Source: Dehalococcoidia bacterium
Lineage (GTDB): Bacteria; Chloroflexota; Dehalococcoidia; Tepidiformales; Tepidiformaceae
Direction: 5' to 3'
Length of the DNA stretch: 13,030 nucleotides
Assembly: GCA_009838385.1 (NCBI GenBank)
Contig: VXRS01000214.1
Span: forward strand, 1-13,030
The position numbers were made by a program, and so were the translations under genes. Below are positions 7,215-13,030 of the stretch, piece after piece; the first letter of the stretch is position 1, and each line of letters starts with the position of its first letter. The notes under the pieces were generated by a model. The model made no database searches and was not told the origin of the DNA. It saw only the letters and a program-made list of their open reading frames with translations.

Positions 7215-7478
7215 GTGGCGACGGTTCTCATACCGTCGCCGCTGCGCTCGCTCTGCGCCGGCGCCGCGACCCTCGAGGTCGCGGGCGCCACGCTCGGCGA
7301 GGTTCTCCGCGCCATCGACGTCCGCTGTCCCGGCTTCTACGAGCGCGCCGTCGAGGACGGACGCGTGCGTCCCGAACTCTCCGTCGCCCTCAACGGCCAC
7401 GCCTTCCGCTACGGCCTCACCGAACCCATCGCCCCCAACGACGAGGTCACCATCGTCCCGGCGATAGGGGGTGGCTAG
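7215..7478 (+). CDS. MoaD/ThiS-family sulfur-carrier protein
   Basis: This 87-residue beta-grasp protein starts VATVLIPSPLRSL, a typical MoaD opening (short strand, then P-x-PLR), contains LSVALNGHAFRYGL, and ends EVTIVPAIGGG. The final Gly-Gly is the site that MoeB-like enzymes adenylate and load with sulfur, which MoaE then puts into molybdopterin. The GTG at 7215 is the only in-frame start that fits; its ribosome binding site is poor, with GGAGGAG 21 bases upstream inside the preceding gene. The gene follows the large-subunit stop by four bases, so it is most likely translated from the same mRNA and may supply cofactor sulfur for this enzyme. No moaE or moeB is in the window. The gene runs convergently into the ATPase gene with six bases between stops. 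Confidence 0.85.
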   Translation: MATVLIPSPLRSLCAGAATLEVAGATLGEVLRAIDVRCPGFYERAVEDGRVRPELSVALNGHAFRYGLTEPIAPNDEVTIVPAIGGG

Positions 7479-7484
7479 CGGTGG

Positions 7485-9203
7485 CTACTGGGCTTGCTCC
7501 CCTATTTCGGCCATGAGATGCCGCAGAACCCCGGCAACGACGTGATCCACGTCGGGCCCCTCCTTGCCGAGGTCGGCGTAGGGGATGCTGGTCGCGATAT
7601 CAGCCAGGGGGGCCCCATTGAGTGTCACGACCCGTGACACTTGCTCTCTGCTGAACTTCCACCCCACGGTGAGGTGCATGTCAAAGTCGGCTGGCTGGGT
7701 TCCTGTGTAGCTGGTGAACCGGTACTCCTGTCCCAACTCAATCGGGCGGTCATCTCTCAATTGGAAGCCGCGGCCTGTGCCGAGCCAGTTCTTCGTGCCT
7801 TCCCAGTTCCCGGGCTCAAAGAGTTGCCCGCCACCCAGGCTGTGTTGGTCACGTTTGGCATAGCTGGAACTGGAGAACCAACGGAAGAGCTCCCTTCCCA
7901 GGTGCAGACAGGCAGGGTCCAGCGCCTCAAGCGTCGGGCGAATGTGACTCAAACAGGAGGAGTCAAGTCTCTCGAGGTCGGATTCATCCGGCTCTGGTCC
8001 GGTCCGCTCCCTCACAAAGGCGGCGACCTCCTGGTCGACATCGAAACGCTCAAGCGAACCAGCAAGCTCAGCCAGTGGCACAACCTCACAGTCGCTCCGG
8101 GACTGCCGCGCTGGTCCGCCGTACACTACGGTCTTCTCGGTGACGGTCGGCACGAGTTCTCCCACGCGGTTGATGGCCGTGAAGTAGTCAGAAGCCACGG
8201 TTGAGCCCGACTTGGCCTCTATCGCGCTGATCCCATGGCCCGTCTCGTAGAACAGGTCGCACTCCAGACCCGTCGAGTCCCGGAAGAAAGAGAGGTTTGG
8301 CTGCTGGCCTCGATTGAAGCGGTGCTTCAATGCCTCGGTGACAACAACATTCTCAAAGAGCGCCCCACGGAGCGGGTGAGTGGCTACCTGATCCGGACTC
8401 TCGATCCCGAGCAGGTAGCTGGCGAGGCCGACGTCGTAGAAATACAGCTTGGGGGACTTGACCAGTCGCTTTCGGATGTTTGCGTGAAACGGGGGAAGCT
8501 GGAAGACGATATAGCTGGCTTCGAGAATCGTGAGCCACTCCCGCGCTGTCGTGTGGGACACCCCTGCGTCGGAGCCCAGGGAGCTCAGGTTGACGAGCTG
8601 TCCCACGCGCCCCGCGCAGAGCCTCAGGAAGCTCCTGAAGGCCGAGAGGTTGCGGATGGCGCCAAGGCGACGTACGTCGCGCTCGACGTAGGTCTCGAAG
8701 TAGTCGCCGAGCGCCTGTCGCGGGTCAAGGCCCTGGTCAAGGATGCGGGGGTAGAACCCGGTGAAGACCATCTCGTCGAGCGCGTCGCTCGCGCCCGTCC
8801 GGCGCCGTTCGCGGAGCGAGAAAGGCAGCAGGCGCAGCAGCGCCGTGCGGCCGGCAAGCGACTGGTTGATGGCATCGGAGAGCCTGAACTGCTCGCTCCC
8901 GGTGAGGACAAACAGGCCGTTCCCGCCCTTCTCGTCAGCAAGGACCTGGAGATACGACAGCAGCTCCGGCACATGTTGTATCTCATCGATGATCACGCCT
9001 TCCCCCCACTGCGAGAGAAAGCCGCGGGGGTCGGACTCCGCGAATTCTCGCTGATCCGGGGCCTCAAGGTTGACATATTTGAGATCGGGGAACGCTTGCT
9101 GACATAAAGTGGTCTTGCCGGCCTGGCGCGGTCCCGTCACAGTGACGAACGGATACTGGTCGAAGGATGCCTTCAGGCGGCTGCTGATTTCGCGGTCAAT
9201 CAC
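7485..9203 (-). CDS. DUF4143-type AAA ATPase with unusual C-terminal extension, probably horizontally acquired
   Basis: This is a 572-residue protein; family members usually have about 380-430. Walker A is GPRQAGKTT (residues 24-32), Walker B GVIIDEIQ (69-76) and sensor 1 FVLTGSEQF (98-106). A winged-helix-like part follows at about 185-235. The DUF4143 domain ends with a PD-(D/E)xK-like core, ECDLFYETGHGISAIEAKSG (314-333), with D316, E329 and K331. From about residue 390 an extra 180 residues follow that I do not recognise. They include a W-rich stretch (WFSSSSYAKRD, GNWEGTKNWLGTGRGFQL) and look like a folded globular domain. The family's role is poorly known; genes are patchy and mobile between genomes. 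The start is GTG at 9203. Base composition sets it apart: two 60-base lines in it have 57% G+C. Alternative views are a solitary ATPase with a regulatory role or a stress/defence gene. Confidence 0.88.
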   Translation of the reverse strand: MIDREISSRLKASFDQYPFVTVTGPRQAGKTTLCQQAFPDLKYVNLEAPDQREFAESDPRGFLSQWGEGVIIDEIQHVPELLSYLQVLADEKGGNGLFVLTGSEQFRLSDAINQSLAGRTALLRLLPFSLRERRRTGASDALDEMVFTGFYPRILDQGLDPRQALGDYFETYVERDVRRLGAIRNLSAFRSFLRLCAGRVGQLVNLSSLGSDAGVSHTTAREWLTILEASYIVFQLPPFHANIRKRLVKSPKLYFYDVGLASYLLGIESPDQVATHPLRGALFENVVVTEALKHRFNRGQQPNLSFFRDSTGLECDLFYETGHGISAIEAKSGSTVASDYFTAINRVGELVPTVTEKTVVYGGPARQSRSDCEVVPLAELAGSLERFDVDQEVAAFVRERTGPEPDESDLERLDSSCLSHIRPTLEALDPACLHLGRELFRWFSSSSYAKRDQHSLGGGQLFEPGNWEGTKNWLGTGRGFQLRDDRPIELGQEYRFTSYTGTQPADFDMHLTVGWKFSREQVSRVVTLNGAPLADIATSIPYADLGKEGPDVDHVVAGVLRHLMAEIGEQAQ

Positions 9204-9257
9204 CCGACCAAGTTACTACAGCGCCTTGCAATCTGAAAGTACTACCTTCAGATTGCA
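9204..9257 (-). promoter_or_regulatory. Promoter/operator-like region of the ATPase gene
   Basis: On the - strand a TAACTT (TANNNT pattern, 9210-9215) lies six bases before the GTG start, the same spacing as the TATAAT of polA. A TTCAGA 16 bases further upstream resembles a -35 box in four of six positions and lies inside the right arm (as read on the - strand) of the perfect inverted repeat. Transcription would begin at or next to the GTG, a leaderless mRNA. A protein bound to the palindrome would cover the -35 box. Confidence 0.4.
9227..9257. repeat. Perfect 11-bp inverted repeat, 9-bp spacer
   Basis: TGCAATCTGAA (9227-9237) is the exact reverse complement of TTCAGATTGCA (9247-9257), with AGTACTACC between. 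Its AT content is high for this region. It lies between the polA stop (9270) and the start of the ATPase gene (9203), both on the - strand. There is no T run on either side, so an intrinsic terminator is less likely than a repressor or activator binding site. It could also be a mark left by the element that brought in the ATPase gene. Confidence 0.75.
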
Positions 9258-9269
9258 TGAAGGCGAGTC

Positions 9270-12008
9270 CTAGAGCTCCGCCCACGTCCGCCCGCGCTTC
9301 AGGTCCACCTTCAGCGGCACCTTCAGGTCGGTGCTCGCCGGCATCACCTCCGCCAGCAGCGCCCCCACCTCGTCCGCCTCGTCTTCCGGACCCTCGAAGA
9401 TCAGCTCGTCGTGGACCTGCAGGATCATGCGGCTGCGCAGCTCGCGCTCCCGCGCCGCGTCCGCGATCCGGATCATCGCCACCTTGATGATGTCCGCCGC
9501 CGTCCCCTGGATGGGCATGTTGATCGCCTCGCGCTCGGCCGCGCTCCGCACCTGGAAGTTCGTGCTGTGGATCGCCGGCAGGTAGCGACGCCGCCCGAAC
9601 AGCGTCTCCGCGTACCCCTGCTGCTTCGTCGTCCCGAGCACGTGCTCCTGCCACGCCTTGATGCCCGGGAAGTTCGCGTAGTAGCTGTCGATGAACGCCT
9701 CCGCCTCCTCCCGCGTCATCCCCGTGCGGTCGCTCAGCCCGAACGACCCCATCCCGTAGGCGATGCCGAAGTTGACCATCTTCGCGGTGTCCCGCATCTG
9801 CCGCGTCACGTCCTCAGCCTCCACCCCATACACGCTCGCCGCCGTCGCCTGGTGGATGTCGGCGTCGGCCAGGAACGCGTCAATGAGCCCCGTGTCCTCC
9901 GTGATGTGGGCCAGCACCCGCAGCTCGATCTGCGAGTAGTCCGCCGCCACGTATACCGGGTCGTCGTACCCCTCCGGCACGAACGCGCGCCGGATGTCGC
10001 GCCCCATCTCCGTGCGCACGGGAATGTTCTGCAGGTTCGGGTTCGTGCTGCTCAGCCGCCCCGTCGCCGCCACGGTCTGCTGGAAGTCGGTATGGATGCG
10101 CCCGTCCTCGGCTGACACCGCCCCTGGCAGTGCATCGAGGTAGGTCGACTTCAGCTTCGTGAGCTGCCGGTACTCGAAGATCTTGTCGATGATCGGGTGC
10201 GACTCCCGCAGCCCCTCCAGCGCCCGCTGATCGGTGCTGTACCCCTGCTTCGTCCGCCGCGTGGGGGGCAGCTCCAGCTCCCGGAAGAGGACGTCGCTCA
10301 GCTGCTGCGGACTGCCGATGTTGAACTCGCGCCCGACGTGGTCGTGGACCGCCTTCTCCGCCGCTTCGATGTCGCCGATCAGGGAGTCCGAAATCTCCCG
10401 CAGCACGCCGGTGTCGATGCCGACCCCCACGGTCTCCATCTCCGCCAGCACGGGCATCAGCGGCAGCTCCATCTCCTCGTACAGCTCCCACTGGCCCCGC
10501 TCCCGCAGCTGCGCCTCCAGCCCCGGCAACACCTGCAGCAACAGGTCGACCTGCTGGCAGGCAAGCTCCCCCGCCGACTCCGGGTCGACCTGCGCCAGCG
10601 GCGTCGCCTTCCGCCCCGTGCCGGTCAGCGCCTTCAGCGGTCGCAGCTCCACCCCGAGCCGCTCGTTCACGAGGTTCTCCAGCGCCTGCGAGGTCTCCCC
10701 CAGCAGGAACGCCATCAGGCTCGCCTCGTGCGTGACCCCCCGCAGCGCCATCCCCACCTGCGCGAACTGGTGGAGCAGGTACTTCGCTCCGTACGCCGTC
10801 TTCGGCAGCGACGCGTCTGCCAGCAGCGGCCCGAGCACGTCCCGGACGGTCTCGATCGACAGTTGTTCGCTCGGGCTGTCGAGCCGTGGCGCGTGCCCGA
10901 TCGGGACGTACCACGCCCGGCCTGGCTCGGTCGCGAACGACAGCCCCAGCAGCAGCGGATGCGCCGTGTCCCCGGTCGTCGAGAGCGCCCCCAGGGCGAA
11001 CCCGCCGGAATCGCGCAGCCTCGCCGCCAGCTCGCGAAGCTGGGCTTCGTCGGTGACGTTGGCGTACTCCCCCGGCTCCGCCTCCTCGGCGGCGGCCTCT
11101 TCCGCTCCGTCGCCTGCAGCCTCCGGCAGGCGGTCGATGAGGCTGCGGAACTCCAGTTCCCGGAAGAACGACACCACCTGCTCGCGGTCGTAGTCCGTCG
11201 CCTCGCAGGCCTCGAAGTCGAAGCCGCACTCCACATCCGTCCGAATGGTGACGAGCTCCTTGCTCTCCAGCGCCTCCTCCCGCTTTCCCTCCAGCTTCCC
11301 CCGCACCGACTTCGACGAAATCTCGTCGATGCGCGCGAAGATCTCCTCGACCGGTCCGAACTGCCGGATCAGGTTCGCCGCCGTCTTGTCGCCGACGCCC
11401 TTGATCCCGGGAATGTTGTCGCTCGTGTCCCCCCGCAGCGCCTTGAAGTCGGTCATGTAGGGCGGGCTGAACCCCCAGCGCTCGCTCGCGGCCTTCGTGT
11501 CGTACACCACGGTGTCGCGCTGGTAGGGGCGGAACATGAAGAGGTTGAGGTTGGGCCGGATCAGCTGCACGAGGTCCGTGTCGAGCGTGACGATCCAGGT
11601 GTCGATGCCCTCGGCGGCCGTCTTCGTCGCAATCGTCCCCGCCACGTCGTCCGCCTCGAAGCCCGGCGCCTCGTACACGGGAATCGCGAACGCATCCAGC
11701 ATCTCGCGCACGCGTGCCATCTGCGGCAGCAGGTCCTCGGGCGTCTCCCGGCGCGTCGCCTTGTAGTCCTCGCGCGCCTCGTGCCGGAACGTCTTGCCCT
11801 TCGCGTCCCAGGCCGCGCAGATGTGCGTCGGCGAGAGCTGGTCGAACACGCGCAGCAGCGACTCCGCGTACCCGTAGGTCGCGAACGTCAGCTCGCCCTT
11901 GCTGCTCATCATCGGGTTGGGCACCGAGCCCAGCGCGAAGAACGCGCGGTAGAGGATGCCGTGCGAATCGAGGATCACGAGGCGCGGCTTCGCGCCGTTG
12001 CCAGCCAC
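9270..12008 (-). CDS. polA: DNA polymerase I, proofreading site degenerate
   Basis: This 912-residue polymerase fills gaps and removes RNA primers in replication and repair. The N-terminal 5'-3' exonuclease keeps its acidic residues: D14, D68, E118/D120/D121 (FEADD), D143 and D145 (TLDTD), D194 and D197 (LRGDTSDN), then the helix-hairpin GIKGVGDKTA. An acidic Ala/Glu linker lies at about 297-316. The 3'-5' exonuclease fold follows but its catalytic acids are gone: the E. coli DTE site reads GAL (340-342), the NLKYD site GAKYL (407-411), and the YxxxD site L482...Q486. The polymerase domain is intact: DYSQIELR (motif A, D690), O-helix R739-K743-F747-YG, and QVHDE (motif C, H866-D867-E868). F747 means strong discrimination against dideoxynucleotides. 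The GTG start at 12008 fits a promoter six bases upstream. Proofreading loss is common in Taq-like and Chloroflexota enzymes. Confidence 0.97.
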   Translation of the reverse strand: MAGNGAKPRLVILDSHGILYRAFFALGSVPNPMMSSKGELTFATYGYAESLLRVFDQLSPTHICAAWDAKGKTFRHEAREDYKATRRETPEDLLPQMARVREMLDAFAIPVYEAPGFEADDVAGTIATKTAAEGIDTWIVTLDTDLVQLIRPNLNLFMFRPYQRDTVVYDTKAASERWGFSPPYMTDFKALRGDTSDNIPGIKGVGDKTAANLIRQFGPVEEIFARIDEISSKSVRGKLEGKREEALESKELVTIRTDVECGFDFEACEATDYDREQVVSFFRELEFRSLIDRLPEAAGDGAEEAAAEEAEPGEYANVTDEAQLRELAARLRDSGGFALGALSTTGDTAHPLLLGLSFATEPGRAWYVPIGHAPRLDSPSEQLSIETVRDVLGPLLADASLPKTAYGAKYLLHQFAQVGMALRGVTHEASLMAFLLGETSQALENLVNERLGVELRPLKALTGTGRKATPLAQVDPESAGELACQQVDLLLQVLPGLEAQLRERGQWELYEEMELPLMPVLAEMETVGVGIDTGVLREISDSLIGDIEAAEKAVHDHVGREFNIGSPQQLSDVLFRELELPPTRRTKQGYSTDQRALEGLRESHPIIDKIFEYRQLTKLKSTYLDALPGAVSAEDGRIHTDFQQTVAATGRLSSTNPNLQNIPVRTEMGRDIRRAFVPEGYDDPVYVAADYSQIELRVLAHITEDTGLIDAFLADADIHQATAASVYGVEAEDVTRQMRDTAKMVNFGIAYGMGSFGLSDRTGMTREEAEAFIDSYYANFPGIKAWQEHVLGTTKQQGYAETLFGRRRYLPAIHSTNFQVRSAAEREAINMPIQGTAADIIKVAMIRIADAARERELRSRMILQVHDELIFEGPEDEADEVGALLAEVMPASTDLKVPLKVDLKRGRTWAEL

Positions 12009-12014
12009 CCCGCG

Positions 12015-12020
12015 ATTATA
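12015..12020 (-). promoter_or_regulatory. Consensus -10 box of polA, leaderless
   Basis: On the - strand this is a perfect TATAAT, followed by six bases (CGCGGG) and then the GTG start codon. Transcription would therefore start at or within a base of the start codon, leaving no room for a ribosome binding site. No -35 box is visible at 16-18 bases. Confidence 0.55.
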
Positions 12021-12060
12021 GGTCCCGCCTCCCGGCGCGGGCCCGCAGCCCCCGCCCGGC

Positions 12061-12087
12061 TATACTGCCCGCACTCTCCCGCTGGAG
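12061..12087 (+). promoter_or_regulatory. -10 box and ribosome binding site of the nitronate monooxygenase gene
   Basis: TATACT at 12061-12066 differs from the -10 consensus in one base. A start near 12073 gives a leader of about 21 bases. GGAG at 12084-12087 lies six bases before the ATG at 12094. Unlike polA on the other side, this gene has a leader and a Shine-Dalgarno site. The -35 region is GC-rich and does not match consensus. The gap between the two divergent -10 boxes holds a 10-bp palindrome, GCGGGCCCGC (12037-12046), which may be chance. Confidence 0.5.
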
Positions 12088-12093
12088 CGCCTG

Positions 12094-13030
12094 ATGGCTC
12101 GTCCCGTCCTCCGCACCGCCCTCTGCGACCTGCTCGGCATCGAGTACCCCTTCATCCTCGCCGGCATGGGTCCCGTCGCCGGCGGCATCGTCGGACCGGT
12201 CGCCACCGCCGAGCTCGCCGCCGCCGTCTCGAACGGGGGCGGACTCGGCGTCCTCGGCGGCAGCGGCTACGGCCCCGAGCGCCTGCGCGAGGAGATCGAC
12301 AAGATCCGCGGGCTCACGGACAAGCCCTTCGGCGTCGACCTCCTCCTCCCAGCCAACTACATGGGTGAAGCCGCCAAGAAGCCCCCGCCCGCCGACCCCC
12401 GCGAACTCGTGCCCGTCGAAGTCCGCGACGGCCTCAAGGCCATCCTCGCCGAACTCGACGTGCCCTGGCTCGAGGCCCCGCCCGTCGAGACCGAGACGCG
12501 TCCCACCCTGCAGGGCCGCGGCGGCGGTATGTCCGACGCCCAGATGGAAGTCGTGATCGAGGAGAAGGTGCCCGTCTTCGCCGCCGGGCTCGGGAGTCCC
12601 GCCCCCTGGATCGACCGGCTGCACGCCAACGGTACTGTCGTCCTCTCCCTCGTCGGCAACGTGAAGAACGCGGAGCGTGTCGCCCACGCCGGCGTCGACG
12701 CCGTCGTCACGCAGGGCACGGAGGCGGGCGGCCACACGGGACGCATCGGCACCCTTCCCCTCGTCACCCAGGCGATCGAGGCCATCGACCCCGTCCCCGT
12801 CATCGCCGCGGGCGGCATCGCCAGCGGCCGGGGCATGGCCGCCATGCTCGCCGCCGGCGCCGCCGGCGTCTGGGTGGGCACCGCCTTCCTGGTCTCGGAG
12901 GAGGCCAATCAGCCCCCGGCGCAGCTCAAGCGCATCCTCGCCGCCACCGAGGAGGACACGAAGATCACCCGCCTCTACAGCGGCAAGACGATGCGCAACA
13001 TCCGCAACCCCCTCATCGACGCCTGGGAGA
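12094..13030 (+). CDS. Nitronate monooxygenase family flavoprotein (partial, runs off the end)
   Basis: 312 codons are visible from the ATG at 12094, with no stop before the window ends. The family are FMN TIM-barrel enzymes that oxidise nitronates (formerly 2-nitropropane dioxygenases) and include FabK-like enoyl reductases. Marks are YPFILAGMG near the N-terminus, SNGGGLGVLGG (46-56), GTEAGGHTG (208-216) with the likely catalytic His214, VIAAGGIASGRG (236-247) for the FMN phosphate, WVGTAFL, and RNIRNPL at the C-terminal side. Between about residues 88 and 155 lies a Pro-rich, charged segment that may form a lid over the active site. The exact substrate is not evident; propionate-3-nitronate detoxification and 2-nitroalkane oxidation are the known activities. 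The gene is transcribed divergently from polA with 85 bases between starts. Confidence 0.88.
   Translation, partial: MARPVLRTALCDLLGIEYPFILAGMGPVAGGIVGPVATAELAAAVSNGGGLGVLGGSGYGPERLREEIDKIRGLTDKPFGVDLLLPANYMGEAAKKPPPADPRELVPVEVRDGLKAILAELDVPWLEAPPVETETRPTLQGRGGGMSDAQMEVVIEEKVPVFAAGLGSPAPWIDRLHANGTVVLSLVGNVKNAERVAHAGVDAVVTQGTEAGGHTGRIGTLPLVTQAIEAIDPVPVIAAGGIASGRGMAAMLAAGAAGVWVGTAFLVSEEANQPPAQLKRILAATEEDTKITRLYSGKTMRNIRNPLIDAWE

Noticed and set aside
4889..7315. Long open frame on the - strand (about 808 codons) opposite the large-subunit gene
   Set aside because: The sense frame has clear molybdopterin motifs; the antisense translation is Gly/Val/Asp/Leu-rich with no recognisable domain, a common by-product of high G+C.
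7641..9107. Two open frames on the + strand (187 and 290 codons) opposite the ATPase
   Set aside because: Walker A, Walker B and the nuclease-like motif are all on the - strand; the + strand products show no motif.
7485..9203. MoxR-type AAA ATPase CoxD for hydroxylase maturation
   Set aside because: It lies on the opposite strand, and its Walker A/DUF4143 architecture differs from MoxR-type CoxD proteins.
9204..9269. Rho-independent terminator of polA at the 11-bp inverted repeat
   Set aside because: No T run follows the stem on the - strand, and the stem is AT-rich; an operator is the better reading, though a weak termination role cannot be excluded.
10197..12368. 723-codon open frame on the + strand opposite polA
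   Set aside because: It is Arg/Gln/Pro/Leu-rich with no domain, and the DNA polymerase I motifs on the - strand are unambiguous.

Overview
The window is a GC-rich bacterial chromosomal segment. Two 60-base lines I counted inside the cox-type and polA genes gave 75% and 72% G+C. Short intergenic gaps, polA-type housekeeping content, a proofreading-dead DNA polymerase I, leaderless-looking promoters and a CO-dehydrogenase-like molybdenum hydroxylase operon fit a Chloroflexota-like organism. Actinobacteria or another GC-rich lineage cannot be excluded; this taxonomic call is inference only. There are ten protein-coding genes, two of them cut by the window ends. I saw no RNA gene, CRISPR array, insertion sequence or integrase, and no gene-free stretch longer than about 105 bases.

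Left part (1-3486): the 3' end of a zinc-type alcohol dehydrogenase on the + strand converges on two adjacent, closely similar MFS exporters on the - strand, an evident tandem duplication. A glycerophosphodiester phosphodiesterase-family gene is read divergently from the exporter pair across a 38-base gap.

Centre (3487-7478): a four-gene + strand operon with a recognisable promoter and a hairpin in its leader. It encodes the three subunits of a molybdenum hydroxylase in the order FAD subunit (M), 2Fe-2S subunit (S), molybdopterin subunit (L), followed four bases later by a MoaD/ThiS-like sulfur-carrier protein ending in Gly-Gly. The active-site loop is not that of CO dehydrogenase, so the substrate is unknown. 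M passes electrons from S to FAD, L holds the Mo cofactor, and the MoaD-like protein plausibly helps supply cofactor sulfur.

Right part (7485-13030): a DUF4143-type AAA ATPase on the - strand, clearly poorer in G+C (57% in two counted lines) and carrying an unrecognised C-terminal extension of about 180 residues, sits between the molybdenum operon and polA. It is the most likely horizontally acquired gene here. A perfect 11-bp inverted repeat precedes it and overlaps its putative -35 box. Then comes polA on the - strand, with a perfect TATAAT six bases from its GTG start, and divergently a nitronate monooxygenase-family gene running off the right end.

No clearly new multi-gene system is visible. 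The best leads are the extended ATPase with its palindromic operator-like site and the molybdenum hydroxylase of unknown substrate with its own MoaD.
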